Shown here piece after piece: positions 1 to 9,065 of a DNA stretch of 64,000 nucleotides (position 1 is its first letter; every line of letters starts with the position of its first letter). Under the pieces are notes generated by a model. The model had not been told where the DNA came from. It ran no database searches and saw nothing but the letters and a program-made list of their open reading frames with translations. Origin of the DNA: Anaerolineae bacterium (lineage in GTDB: Bacteria > Chloroflexota > Anaerolineae > Anaerolineales > Villigracilaceae). Location: the NCBI GenBank assembly GCA_003130845.1, contig QEXW01000140.1:1-64000 (forward strand), given 5' to 3'. The translations under genes and the position numbers were made by a program.

Positions 1-1245
1 AAAAATGGTGAGGGCATGGCTGCCGATGCCGCGTTCGGCTTGGCGCAACTCGGTCAGTGGCAAGTGCGAGGGACGGGTATCGGCATTGATGAGAATAGGC
101 GCAAAGCGCAGACGGGCGAGTTCTTCTACGACAGCCGGGGAAAGTTTGCGGAAGAGATTCGGTAAGGCCGAGCGTTTAATCCGCGCCAGGTCGGCTAAGG
201 GCGCGGGTTGTGCAGCGGGTAAGGCCAGCAGGGCAGCAAGTTGCGCGCGGACCGTTTCGGCGTTGAGCGGCTGGTCGCTTTCAGGGGCGCAAACGGGGAG
301 CAGGTAATAGTTGCCGCGCAGGATGAGGCCAACATGGGCTTGCTCAAAGTTGTAGGGAATGCGCGTTTCACCGTATTGCCCTGGTTCTAGATATGCCAGA
401 ATGGACATTTGTCTTTGGTAGGCGGGCAGGTCGCGCTCTGCTTCGTTCATGCGGCGCTGCCACTCGGCGCGCAGGTCAGCGGGCAGGCTGCGCATGGCAT
501 CTTGCAAGAAGTGTTGGAATTTGATGCGACGATAATCGGGATAATCATAATTGGCTGCTTCGGCGCCGCGCCGGTAGGGGCGTTGAATTTCCCATTCGCG
601 GTACAGGCGGGCATAGCGGGCTGCATTGGGCAGGGAGCGTGTCAGTTCGCGCAAGATGGCGGTTGCTGTGCGCTCGCGCCATTCGATTTCGAGCAGGGCA
701 TCATATTGGTGCAAGACGCTGATAGCAGCCATGACCCAAGCGGTGAGACGGTCTAGTTCACTGAGGCGGATGTGATGTTGTTGTAACAGGGTTTCGAAGC
801 CGTGTGTTTCAATGACGTGTCGAGCGGTGTCTTCGCGCAGGGCATAGTCTACGTAGAATTGCCAAATTCCCTCCGGGAAGGCCGATTCAGGGTCTTTGCC
901 GGCCAGTTTAAGCAGGTTTTGATAACCCCAGATGACGGCGGCAGGCGCTACCAGCACCGCGCCGGAGGTGACTTGGTCGAATAGAAAATCGAGCGCGCTG
1001 AACAAGGCCGTGATGTGCTTTTGGACCGTTTGCTGGGGCAGACGCTGACCCGAGAGGCGCGTTAGGCCATTTAAAATCATGCCGGGGATGTTGCCCGCCG
1101 GGATGATTTGGGATGTCACTTCGACAACGGCGTCAATTTCGGGCAAACTTAAGCGCGAAAGGTCACGCACCGGCGGTGATTGCGCGATGGATTTCAAATC
1201 GGTAGCGGTTTCGATGGTGGCTTGTTCAATTTTGGAGGGTGTCAT
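1..1245 (-). CDS. Unrecognised protein, C-terminal end beyond window
   Basis: The minus strand stays open from an ATG at 1245 to the left edge, giving 415 residues without a stop, so the gene is cut by the window border. I do not recognise the family. The protein looks soluble and mainly helical, with Glu/Arg-rich stretches, a Tyr/Asp-rich segment around residues 225-235, and no signal peptide or clear membrane segment. An AGGTG sequence lies about 12 bases before the ATG and a TATAAT box about 30 bases before it. It is divergent from the sensor gene that follows. The openness of the frame and the codon-like third-position pattern support it; function is unknown. Confidence 0.75.
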   Translation of the reverse strand, partial: MTPSKIEQATIETATDLKSIAQSPPVRDLSRLSLPEIDAVVEVTSQIIPAGNIPGMILNGLTRLSGQRLPQQTVQKHITALFSALDFLFDQVTSGAVLVAPAAVIWGYQNLLKLAGKDPESAFPEGIWQFYVDYALREDTARHVIETHGFETLLQQHHIRLSELDRLTAWVMAAISVLHQYDALLEIEWRERTATAILRELTRSLPNAARYARLYREWEIQRPYRRGAEAANYDYPDYRRIKFQHFLQDAMRSLPADLRAEWQRRMNEAERDLPAYQRQMSILAYLEPGQYGETRIPYNFEQAHVGLILRGNYYLLPVCAPESDQPLNAETVRAQLAALLALPAAQPAPLADLARIKRSALPNLFRKLSPAVVEELARLRFAPILINADTRPSHLPLTELRQAERGIGSHALTIF

Positions 1246-1271
1246 AGTTGAAATGCACCTGTTCTGCCTGT

Positions 1272-1277
1272 ATTATA
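1272..1277 (-). promoter_or_regulatory. Candidate -10 box of the minus-strand gene ending at 1245
   Basis: Read on the minus strand this is TATAAT, about 27 bases before the ATG at 1245. No convincing -35 box at the usual spacing was found. It lies back to back with the TATAAT at 1359-1364 of the divergent gene. Confidence 0.45.
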
Positions 1278-1358
1278 CAACAGTCGTGCCAATCGATTTC
1301 GCAATAGCAATCGGGTGCAAGACCGATTCTTGTGTGCGAACAAAAAATAGCAAAACGG

Positions 1359-1364
1359 TATAAT
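1359..1364 (+). promoter_or_regulatory. Candidate -10 box giving a leaderless sensor mRNA
   Basis: TATAAT ends six bases before the ATG at 1371. A start of transcription seven bases after the box would coincide with the ATG. No Shine-Dalgarno sequence stands before that ATG, which fits a leaderless transcript. No good -35 box is visible. Confidence 0.45.
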
Positions 1365-1370
1365 AGGTTT

Positions 1371-4300
1371 ATGACTGTGGGTGAGAGATTGCGTCTGTTG
1401 TTGGTGGAAGACAGCGACCTGGATGCGCAGTTGCTGATGTATGAGTTACGGCAGGCGAAGTTTGATGTCAGGATGCGGCGTGTCGAAACGGGGGATGAGA
1501 TGCGCCAGGCCTTGCTGGAAGACGAATGGGATGCTGTCATTTCCGATTTTCGATTGCCATCTTTTAGCGCACCAGACGCTTTGGCGGTGTTGCGCGAAAG
1601 TGGACTTGATTTGCCGTTCATCATCGTCTCTGGCACGATTGGGGAGGAGACGGCGGTGGAAATCATGCGCTCAGGTGCGCATGATTATCTGATGAAGGAT
1701 AATCTGAGCCGGCTGGCTGAGGCGCTACGGCGTGAAATTCGCGAAGCCCAGATGCGGGCAGCCCGCCGCCAGGCAGAAGTCGCGTTGCGGCAGAGTGAAA
1801 ATCGGTTTCGGATGCTATTTGAACGTTCGAATGATGCGATTTTTGTCGTCGAACGAAAAACGGGTCGTTATTTGGATGCCAACCATGCTGCCGAGCGATT
1901 GACAGGCCGCAGCATTGCTGAAATTAAGGAGTTGACCACTTTCGATATTACCCCAAAAGGGGCGCAAGAGCGACTGGAGCGAATTGCACAAACCGAGGAG
2001 ACGATTGAATTCGGCGAGGTGGAATATGTACGCCCAGACGGTGCGGTGTGTATCGCTCAACTGACCGCGGTGCCGATTAATCAGGAGGTGGTGTTTGGAA
2101 TTGCGCATGATGTCACTGAAGCACGTCAGGCGCAACTGGCTTTGCAACGGCGGGCGCAAGAACTGGAGGCGTTATATACCACTTCGCTCAGAATTAATGC
2201 CCAAATTGACCTGATGCCGCTGCTCCATACAATTGTAGAACAAGCGGCGTTGTTGCTCGATGCCCCGATGGGTGGGCTATATCTCATGCAACAAGATGGT
2301 CAGACGCTGGAACTGGTGGTTGCTCATAATTTTCCTGAGCGCTTTTTAGGGACGCGCTTGCGATTGGGCGAAGGGCTTTCTGGTCGGGTGGCACAAACGG
2401 GCAAGCCCCTCATGGTGTTCGATTACTCTCAATGGGAAAACCGTGCGAATGTTTATGATGCGGTCAAGTTCCGGCGCATATTAGGCGCACCGCTGATTGT
2501 AAAGGAACGGGTGATTGGGGTCATCAACGTGACCGATGACCAGCGAACCGACCCGTATTCCCCCGAAGAGCTGCGTTTGCTGCAATTGGTGGCAGACCAG
2601 GCCGCGATTGCGGTGGAAAATGCGCGCTTGCTCGAAGCCTTGCAACGCGAATTGACCGAGCGTCGTCAGGCCGAAGCCGCGCTGCGTGAGAGTGAAGAAC
2701 GCTATCGAACGGTTGTGACCGGCGCGGATGTCGTTTCGTTCATGTTGGATAAAAATGGGGTGTTTACCCTTTCTGAGGGCAAAGGGTTGGCTCAACTTGG
2801 GTTAAAACCCGGTGAGGTAGTAGGTCGTTCGGCGCTGGAAATGTACCGAGATTACCCCTCTATTGTCGAATCGATTCGGCGGGCGCTCTCTGGGCAAACT
2901 GCCCGCAGTGAAGACCACATTGGGGAGATTGTTTTCGACTCGACGTATGCTCCCTTTTTTGATGAACATGGCACGGTGCAAGGAGTGATTGGTGTGGCGG
3001 TAGATATTACCGAACGCAAGCGCGCTGAGCAAGCCTTACACCGTCAGGTCAAAGAGTTATCTATGTTGCACACCATTGCCGGTATGGCGATTCGTGTGCG
3101 GACAATGGATGAACTGATTGAGTTTGTCACTCAGGAAATGGGTCGGGCTTTCTATTCCGATAATTTTGGCTTTGCTTTTCTTGATGAGAATAGAGAATAT
3201 TTGTATCCTCACCCATCTTATCGTGGGTTAACCGAGAATGTGTCCCGGCAATACCCGTTACATGGCTGTGTTTCTGGCTCGGTTGTGCTGAGTGGTAAGC
3301 CGCGCCGCATTGGAGATGTCAGCCAGGTGTCAGATTATCTGATGGTGACACCGGATATCCGTTCAGAATTGTGTGTGCCGATTAATCTCGGTGAACGGGT
3401 GATTGGCATTATCAACGCCGAGAGTAAACAGCCAGATTTCTTTACGGAAGATGATGAGCGTTTGATGGTAACCATTGCCGGGCAAATGGCCAATGCGATT
3501 GAACGCTTTCGGTTGTTCGACGCGGAGAGCAAACGCCGTCATGAGGCAGAAACGCTGATCGAAGCGATTGGCGCGCTCTCTTCTTCGTTGGAATTAGAAA
3601 AAGTACTGGAAATCATCATCAATTCGGTGGAACAAGTTGTGCCGTTTGATAGCGCGAGCATCTTCTTGCTGGAAGGCAGCGTGTTGCGCATTATGATGAC
3701 CCGCGGTGTTCCGAATGCGGAACAGGTGCTCAATACAACCTTTCCGGCGGATGACCCCTTGTTTCGTGAAACTATCCGCAATGGTCATTTGCTCATCTTG
3801 GATGACGCTTCTCAAGACCCGCGCTTCAACCAATGGGGAGGGACTACGTATGTACGCGGTTGGATGGGAGTTCCCCTGGTTGCGCGCGGTGAAGTGATTG
3901 GCTATATCACATTAGATAGCCGTACCCCTGCGGCATACTCAACGGAACAGGCCAGATTGGTGCGCGCCTTTGCTAACCAAGCGGCAATTGCGATTCAAAA
4001 TGCTCGGTTGTTTCAGGAAATTCAAAAATCGTTGCGTGAACTCAACGAAGCCTATGAAACCACGATTGAAGGTTGGTCGCGCGCCTTGGACCTGCGTGAC
4101 CGCGAAACCGAAGGCCATACCTTGCGCGTGACTGAGTTGACCCTGAAATTAGCCCAGGCAATCGGCTTTAGTGAAGAAGAATGTGTGCATATTCGACGCG
4201 GCGCCTTGTTGCACGATATGGGCAAATTGGCTGTGCCTGACCGCATTTTGCTCAAGCCGGATAGTTTGACCGAAGACGAGTGGGAGATTATGCGCATGCA

Positions 4301-4613
4301 TCCTTTATATGCTTACGAAATGCTCGCTCCCATTGAATATTTGCGCCCTGCTTTAGAGATTCCCCTTGCTCATCACGAGCGCTGGGATGGCAGCGGCTAT
4401 CCCCGCGGATTAAAGGGTGAAGAGATTCCCCTTGTCGCGCGCATTTTTTCTGTGATAGATGTATGGGACGCCCTAACCAGTGACCGTCCTTATCGTTTAG
4501 CCTGGAGTCAGCAGGCGACGTTGGAATATATCCGCAAGAATGCGGGGGTGCTTTTCGACCCGAAAGTGGTGGAGGTCTTTTTGAAATTGTGGGAAGATGG
4601 TAAATTGGTTTGA
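1371..4613 (+). CDS. Response regulator with PAS/GAF sensors and HD-GYP output
   Basis: This 1080-residue cytoplasmic protein probably hydrolyses cyclic di-GMP in response to several inputs. Order: receiver domain (about 5-125, acidic pair in VEDSD, phosphoacceptor Asp59, Lys in YLMKDN), PAS (140-260), GAF (275-420), PAS (445-560), two GAF domains (570-720 and 735-880), and an HD-GYP domain (about 900-1075) with LLHDMGK, the HHERWDGSGYP motif and a downstream DVWDALTSDRPYR. There are no membrane segments. An upstream in-frame start at 1332 would add 13 residues, but the receiver domain begins correctly at 1371. No histidine kinase gene is adjacent, so its phosphodonor is not known. Confidence 0.93.
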   Translation: MTVGERLRLLLVEDSDLDAQLLMYELRQAKFDVRMRRVETGDEMRQALLEDEWDAVISDFRLPSFSAPDALAVLRESGLDLPFIIVSGTIGEETAVEIMRSGAHDYLMKDNLSRLAEALRREIREAQMRAARRQAEVALRQSENRFRMLFERSNDAIFVVERKTGRYLDANHAAERLTGRSIAEIKELTTFDITPKGAQERLERIAQTEETIEFGEVEYVRPDGAVCIAQLTAVPINQEVVFGIAHDVTEARQAQLALQRRAQELEALYTTSLRINAQIDLMPLLHTIVEQAALLLDAPMGGLYLMQQDGQTLELVVAHNFPERFLGTRLRLGEGLSGRVAQTGKPLMVFDYSQWENRANVYDAVKFRRILGAPLIVKERVIGVINVTDDQRTDPYSPEELRLLQLVADQAAIAVENARLLEALQRELTERRQAEAALRESEERYRTVVTGADVVSFMLDKNGVFTLSEGKGLAQLGLKPGEVVGRSALEMYRDYPSIVESIRRALSGQTARSEDHIGEIVFDSTYAPFFDEHGTVQGVIGVAVDITERKRAEQALHRQVKELSMLHTIAGMAIRVRTMDELIEFVTQEMGRAFYSDNFGFAFLDENREYLYPHPSYRGLTENVSRQYPLHGCVSGSVVLSGKPRRIGDVSQVSDYLMVTPDIRSELCVPINLGERVIGIINAESKQPDFFTEDDERLMVTIAGQMANAIERFRLFDAESKRRHEAETLIEAIGALSSSLELEKVLEIIINSVEQVVPFDSASIFLLEGSVLRIMMTRGVPNAEQVLNTTFPADDPLFRETIRNGHLLILDDASQDPRFNQWGGTTYVRGWMGVPLVARGEVIGYITLDSRTPAAYSTEQARLVRAFANQAAIAIQNARLFQEIQKSLRELNEAYETTIEGWSRALDLRDRETEGHTLRVTELTLKLAQAIGFSEEECVHIRRGALLHDMGKLAVPDRILLKPDSLTEDEWEIMRMHPLYAYEMLAPIEYLRPALEIPLAHHERWDGSGYPRGLKGEEIPLVARIFSVIDVWDALTSDRPYRLAWSQQATLEYIRKNAGVLFDPKVVEVFLKLWEDGKLV

Positions 4614-4659
4614 AATGGCTTTTCATCAGGTAAAATTAGCTTGCTCAGGAGAAAAGCCT

Positions 4660-5127
4660 ATGGATAAACGCCAAGTGTTGATAGACCGACTGGCACAGGC
4701 CCGAACAAGCATGCTGGTGCATTTAGAAACAGTGGATAAGAATCGCAAAATCTACCCGCTGTGGACGATTCGCGAAATTTTAGCCCACATCGCCGGTTGG
4801 GATGATGCGACCATTGCTTTCATTCAAGCGATTGTGCAAGGGGGACAGCCTGGTCTAACACTGGCGGCGCAAGGAATTGATGTGTATAACGCAGAAACGG
4901 TTTCAACGCGCGAGGGGTTGAGTTACGACCACATTTATCGCGAGTATATCGAAACGCGCCGCACGTTGCTTGATTTGATACGCCAAATGCCAGAAGAATT
5001 GGTAACAAAAGCGTACATTTTGCCTTGGGGTGGTTATGGCACCCTGGAAGATATGGTCAACATCTTTGCTCCGCACGAAGAAGACCATGCCGAAGATGTA
5101 CGCAAAATTGTTGCGCAGGCCCATTAA
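4660..5127 (+). CDS. DinB-like/ClbS-type four-helix protein
   Basis: The 155-residue protein has the pattern of the DinB superfamily of metal-binding four-helix bundles. A first His sits in the motif LAHIAGWDD (about residue 40) and a second pair in HEEDHAEDV near the C terminus; these are the positions that usually hold the metal triad. An upstream in-frame start exists at 4597 but the ATG at 4660 has AGGAG 10 bases before it and matches the usual family length. It follows the HD-GYP gene closely and may be co-transcribed with it and with the SDR gene behind it. The substrate is unknown; members of this superfamily act as thiol transferases or stress proteins. Confidence 0.8.
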   Translation: MDKRQVLIDRLAQARTSMLVHLETVDKNRKIYPLWTIREILAHIAGWDDATIAFIQAIVQGGQPGLTLAAQGIDVYNAETVSTREGLSYDHIYREYIETRRTLLDLIRQMPEELVTKAYILPWGGYGTLEDMVNIFAPHEEDHAEDVRKIVAQAH

Positions 5128-5153
5128 AATCTGAGATAGTCGAGGGACTTGTT

Positions 5154-6119
5154 ATGGCTAACGTTCTAGTGACCGGCGCTTTTGGAAACGTTGGATATTA
5201 TGTCACCGCTGAGTTGTTGCGCCAGGGGCATGTTGTCCGCTGTTTTGACTTGCGCACCCCGCAAACCGAGAAAAAAGCGGCACATTTTCCAGGACTGGTG
5301 GAAGTGGCTTGGGGGGATATCCGTAATCCTGAACTGGTGAAACGCATAGTGCAAGGACAAGACGTGATTCTGCATCTGGCTGCCATCATCCCCCCGGTGA
5401 GTGATGAACAACCCGAATTGACCCGTGCCGTCAACATCGAAGGGACACGCAATCTGCTCGAGGCTGCCAAAGCCCAAAAAAATCCGCCGCGGTTCTTTTA
5501 CGCTTCCACCTTCGACCTGTTTGGACATACTCAAAAATTACCTCCCCCACGCCGCGCCGAAGACCCGATCGAGATTTCCGATGTTTACACGGAGACCAAG
5601 GCCGCCGGCGAGCAAATGGTGCGCGAATCGGGTTTGCCCCACCTTATCTTTCGCTTCAGCGATATGCCACTGATTGGCCTGCGTGATGCGCACCCCATTA
5701 TGTTTGAAATTGGCCTATATAACCGCATGGAGACCATGCACCCGGCCGATGGTGCATTGGCAGTGGTCAACGCTATTGCGCATCCCGAATTGTGGACAGG
5801 GCGCTTGCTGTTAGTTGGTGGCGGCAGAGAGCATGGCTGTCAGATTACGTATCGTGAGTTCTTCAGCAAAATTTTGACCGCCATGGGAATTGGCATGTTG
5901 CCCGATGAAGCCTTTTCGGATAAAGAATATGTGACCGATTGGCTGGATACCGAGGAAAGTCAGCGTTTGCTTCAGTATCAGCGGCATACGTTTGACCAAA
6001 TTGTGGCCGAAATCGCTGCTCTGTTGGGGTGGAAACGCTTCATCATGCCGTTTGTGCGTCCTTTTGTGCAACGTTCTATTCTGAACATGTCACCCTATTG
6101 GAAGCAGAAAAAAACATGA
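5154..6119 (+). CDS. NAD-dependent epimerase/dehydratase (extended SDR)
   Basis: A 321-residue extended short-chain dehydrogenase. The Rossmann glycine motif TGAFGNVG is at residues 7-14, the catalytic pair appears in YTETK, and the typical DVILHLAAIIPPV segment follows the fourth strand. The N terminus begins directly with the first beta-strand, which supports the ATG at 5154 over an upstream in-frame start. The gene overlaps the next one by four bases (ATGA), so the two are probably translationally coupled. The substrate could be a nucleotide sugar, a sterol-like or another hydroxy compound; pairing with a steroid-reductase-like enzyme makes a lipid substrate conceivable but not shown. Confidence 0.88.
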   Translation: MANVLVTGAFGNVGYYVTAELLRQGHVVRCFDLRTPQTEKKAAHFPGLVEVAWGDIRNPELVKRIVQGQDVILHLAAIIPPVSDEQPELTRAVNIEGTRNLLEAAKAQKNPPRFFYASTFDLFGHTQKLPPPRRAEDPIEISDVYTETKAAGEQMVRESGLPHLIFRFSDMPLIGLRDAHPIMFEIGLYNRMETMHPADGALAVVNAIAHPELWTGRLLLVGGGREHGCQITYREFFSKILTAMGIGMLPDEAFSDKEYVTDWLDTEESQRLLQYQRHTFDQIVAEIAALLGWKRFIMPFVRPFVQRSILNMSPYWKQKKT

Positions 6120-6988
6120 CCCCGGCCGACCGACAGGCGTTGTTCTTTTTTCCTTTGATTGTTCTCGTTGGGTGCGGCCTGGCCTGGCTGGGGGGGCAAG
6201 GCGGGGTGGTGCTGTTTGGTTGGCCCCTCTTTGCTCTGGCGGTTGGCATGGCCTATTTGATACAGTGGGTGGTGTTTCTCCCGTCTTTTCTTGCGCAGAC
6301 GGAAAAGTTTTTTGACCTAACAGGCAGCTTCACCTATATTTTCATCACCGCGTCGCTTGTCTTGCTTGCTCCCATGCGCGATGCGCGTGCGCTGCTACTT
6401 GCCGGACTGATTATTGTTTGGGCCGTTCGGCTAGGGAGTTTCCTATTTTTGCGTATTCAACGAAGCGGCAAGGATGAGCGGTTTGATGACCTGAAGCCTT
6501 CGTTTTGGCGGTTTCTGAATGTCTGGACTTTGCAAGGTTTGTGGGTGTCTTTCACCGCCGCTGCGGCTTGGGCAGCCATGACCTCGCTCCGACGCCCGGC
6601 GCTGGATGGTTTTGCCTGGGTGGGCTGTTTGCTGTGGCTGGTGGGCTTCCTGATTGAATTGGTGGCAGATGAGCAAAAGCGCCGTTTTCAGGCCAATCCG
6701 GCTAACCGGGGCAAGTTTATTCGCAGTGGCTTGTGGCGTTATTCACGGCACCCCAATTATTTTGGCGAAATTTTGCTATGGTTTGGTGTAGCCATCATTG
6801 CTTTGCCGACGCTGGCCGGCTGGCGTTGGCTGACCCTGCTTTCGCCGTTGTTTGTGATTGTGTTGCTGACGCGCATTAGTGGCATACCGCTCTTGGAACA
6901 ACGTGCTGATAAAAAATGGGGCGGTCAGCCTGATTATGAAGCGTATAAGCAGAATACACCCGTGTTGATTCCGCGCTGGTGGTGGTAG
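6116..6988 (+). CDS. DUF1295 / steroid 5-alpha-reductase-like membrane enzyme
   Basis: A 290-residue integral membrane protein with about seven hydrophobic segments. The C-terminal part carries the family hallmark: a Gly-Leu-Trp-Arg-Tyr-Ser-Arg-His-Pro-Asn-Tyr motif near residue 210, the region that binds the cofactor in steroid reductases and isoprenylcysteine methyltransferases. The start overlaps the stop of the SDR gene (ATGA), which suggests the two work on the same type of substrate. Whether it reduces a double bond or methylates cannot be told from the sequence. A TATACT box at 7033-7038 after this gene probably serves the next gene. Confidence 0.85.
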   Translation: MTPADRQALFFFPLIVLVGCGLAWLGGQGGVVLFGWPLFALAVGMAYLIQWVVFLPSFLAQTEKFFDLTGSFTYIFITASLVLLAPMRDARALLLAGLIIVWAVRLGSFLFLRIQRSGKDERFDDLKPSFWRFLNVWTLQGLWVSFTAAAAWAAMTSLRRPALDGFAWVGCLLWLVGFLIELVADEQKRRFQANPANRGKFIRSGLWRYSRHPNYFGEILLWFGVAIIALPTLAGWRWLTLLSPLFVIVLLTRISGIPLLEQRADKKWGGQPDYEAYKQNTPVLIPRWWW

Positions 6989-7146
6989 GGGATTTTTGAT
7001 ATTTTTCTGATATTTTTTGTCTAAATTCGTGTTATACTTTTTTGCGCATGAGAGCGCAGTCCGCTGAGGGTTGTTCGGGCGGCGCACTTTGTGAGATGTT
7101 CGTCTTATCTTTCGTTTTTCATCAATCTACCCCGGAGAGAGACCCT

Positions 7147-7563
7147 ATGACCACTCGCACTTCATCCGCTGAATGGAAAGGCACACTTAAAGAAGGCGCT
7201 GGAACGATGAAACTGGGCAGCGGTGCATACGAAGGACCGTTTACGTTTGCTTCGCGTTTTGAAAGCGGGCCCGGCACAAACCCCGAAGAATTGATTGGCG
7301 CGGCACACGCTGGTTGCTTTTCGATGTTTCTCTCGGCGTTGCTGACCAAAGAAGGCTTTACCCCGACGCGCATTGCAACGACGGCTACTGTGCATCTTAC
7401 GGAAGGTCCAACCATTAGTCTGATTGAATTGGATTGCCAGGCAGAAGTGCCAGGCCTGAGCGAGGAAACTTTTCAGGAGAAGGCAGCAGCTGCCAAAGCC
7501 AATTGTCCGGTCTCCAAAGCGTTGGCCGGCCCTGAAATTCGCCTGGTGGCGAAATTAGTATAA
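7147..7563 (+). CDS. OsmC family peroxiredoxin
   Basis: A 138-residue cytosolic protein of the OsmC/Ohr family, which reduces organic hydroperoxides with two cysteines. Cys57 is in the motif AHAGCFSMFLSALL and Cys120 in KANCPVSKAL, the two expected redox positions; the length is typical. The reading frame is open upstream to 7042, but the ATG at 7147 has GGAGAGA in front of it and matches the family start (Tyr/Trp-rich first strand). A rho-independent terminator follows, so it is a single-gene unit ending against the convergent ABC transporter operon. Confidence 0.93.
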   Translation: MTTRTSSAEWKGTLKEGAGTMKLGSGAYEGPFTFASRFESGPGTNPEELIGAAHAGCFSMFLSALLTKEGFTPTRIATTATVHLTEGPTISLIELDCQAEVPGLSEETFQEKAAAAKANCPVSKALAGPEIRLVAKLV

Positions 7564-7583
7564 ATTGCTTTGCAAAACCAGTT

Positions 7584-7607
7584 GCCCCGCCCAGGCGGGG
7601 CTTTTTT
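7584..7607 (+). terminator. Rho-independent terminator after the OsmC gene
   Basis: A GC-only inverted repeat, GCCCCGCC and GGCGGGGC with two bases between, followed by six T. It stands 20 bases after the OsmC stop and just beyond the end of the convergent permease gene. Confidence 0.9.
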
Positions 7608-7610
7608 CAT

Positions 7611-8291
7611 TCAAGCGCGTTTTGCTTCGCTCTCGAAGCCGGGGATGACCGCTTTGCTTTCGCTCCATTTCATTAAAGCATCGAGCAGATAGACCATGAC
7701 CAGGTAAATGAGCGCTGCTGCCAAGTAGGAACCAATTGGGTCGTAGGTTTTGGCGGCTATGGCTTTGGCTTTTGCCATCAATTCCGGCACGGCGATTAGA
7801 AACACGACGGCGGTAGATTTAAGCAACGAGACGGGTTCATTGGCCCAGGCCGGGATAGCCAGCCGAATTGCTTGCGGCAGAATGATGTGGAAGATGGTCG
7901 CCCAGCGCGAAAGGCCAATGGCACGCCCAGCCAACATTTGCCCTTCGCCAATGGCGAGGATGGAACCGCGCAGATACTCGGCCTGATAGGCGCCAGAGTT
8001 CAGACCCAATGCCAGAAAAGCGACCCATTCACGGCTCAAGGTGATGCCCAAGCCGGGCAAGCCGTAATACAGCATAAATACTTGCATCAGGAGCGGTGTG
8101 CCTCGAAAGAGTTCAATATACGCTATGGAAACACTGCGCCACAATTTTCCCCCGTAGGTGCGCCCCAGAGCAGCCAGTAAGCCTAGTACAAAACCGGCAG
8201 TCAGGCCTTCGGCGGTCAGAAGCAGGGTCATTCCGGCTCCGCTCAACAAGTCGGGTAAAAACCGCAAGAAGAGTTCCAAAAATGCGCTCAT
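7611..8291 (-). CDS. Polar amino acid ABC transporter permease (second)
   Basis: A 226-residue inner-membrane permease of the HisMQ/GlnP type with about five membrane helices. The C-terminal half contains the EAA loop that contacts the ATPase ([20 protein letters not shown]). The ATG at 8291 overlaps the stop of the ATPase gene by four bases, so I chose it over an upstream in-frame start at 8330. Last gene of the minus-strand transporter operon that begins at 10570. It should pair with the permease at 9066-9713 to form the membrane channel. Confidence 0.92.
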   Translation of the reverse strand: MSAFLELFLRFLPDLLSGAGMTLLLTAEGLTAGFVLGLLAALGRTYGGKLWRSVSIAYIELFRGTPLLMQVFMLYYGLPGLGITLSREWVAFLALGLNSGAYQAEYLRGSILAIGEGQMLAGRAIGLSRWATIFHIILPQAIRLAIPAWANEPVSLLKSTAVVFLIAVPELMAKAKAIAAKTYDPIGSYLAAALIYLVMVYLLDALMKWSESKAVIPGFESEAKRA

Positions 8292-9052
8292 GGTTTTTCT
8301 TTCTTGCCGTATAGTTCGGTAATTTTCCAAAGAAATTCACGCGTGCGAGCATGCTGTGGCCGCTCAAATAGGTCATCGGGCGCGCCCTGCTCCACAATGC
8401 TGCCCTTTTCCATGAACACAATACGGTCAGCTACCTCGCGTGCAAAACCCATTTCATGAGTGACAACGAGCATGGTCATATTATCGCGCGCCAGTTGTGC
8501 CATTACACCCAACACCTCGCCAATCAGTTCTGGGTCGAGTGCTGAAGTTGGCTCATCAAACAACATCACTTTGGGGTCCATGGCGAGGGCGCGGGCAATT
8601 GCTACACGTTGCTGCTGTCCACCGGAGAGTTGTGCTGGGTAGTGTCCGGCGCGGTCGGCTAACCCCACGCGGCTTAATTCTTGCATGGCTTTTTGGCGCG
8701 CTTGTTCTTTAGGAAGTTTCTTGACCTTGGTGAGGCCGAGCATGACATTCTCAAGCGCTGTGAGATGATTGAACAGCAGGAAATTTTGGAAGACCATCCC
8801 AATTTGTTCACGTACTTGGTCTTCGTTTGTGCCGGGGGCAGTGATTTCGCGCCCTTCCAAGAAAATTTGACCGCTATTTACGCGAGTCAGCAGATTGAGA
8901 CAGCGTAACAGGGTGCTTTTGCCTGTTCCTGAAGGGCCAATGATGACAATGGTTTCTCCTTTGCGGACATCCAGCGAAATATCTCGAAAGATGACGTTTT
9001 CGCCATATATTTTGGTTAGATTTTTGGCTTGTAAAATGAGAGACGATGCCAT
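8288..9052 (-). CDS. Polar amino acid ABC transporter ATP-binding protein
   Basis: A 254-residue ATPase of the GlnQ/HisP family that energises the transporter. Walker A is GPSGTGKST (about residue 39), the signature is LSGGQQQR, Walker B is [13 protein letters not shown], and the switch His is in VVTHEM. All motifs are intact and the length is normal for the family. The gene sits between the two permease genes; the ATG follows the first permease by 13 bases and the stop overlaps the second permease start. Confidence 0.96.
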   Translation of the reverse strand: MASSLILQAKNLTKIYGENVIFRDISLDVRKGETIVIIGPSGTGKSTLLRCLNLLTRVNSGQIFLEGREITAPGTNEDQVREQIGMVFQNFLLFNHLTALENVMLGLTKVKKLPKEQARQKAMQELSRVGLADRAGHYPAQLSGGQQQRVAIARALAMDPKVMLFDEPTSALDPELIGEVLGVMAQLARDNMTMLVVTHEMGFAREVADRIVFMEKGSIVEQGAPDDLFERPQHARTREFLWKITELYGKKEKP

Positions 9053-9065
9053 ACGGTTTGCGCTC

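Noticed and set aside
5-756. Plus-strand frames at the left edge (100 and 115 codons)
   Set aside because: They mirror the partial minus-strand gene, which stays open across the whole 1.2 kb and has start and promoter signals.
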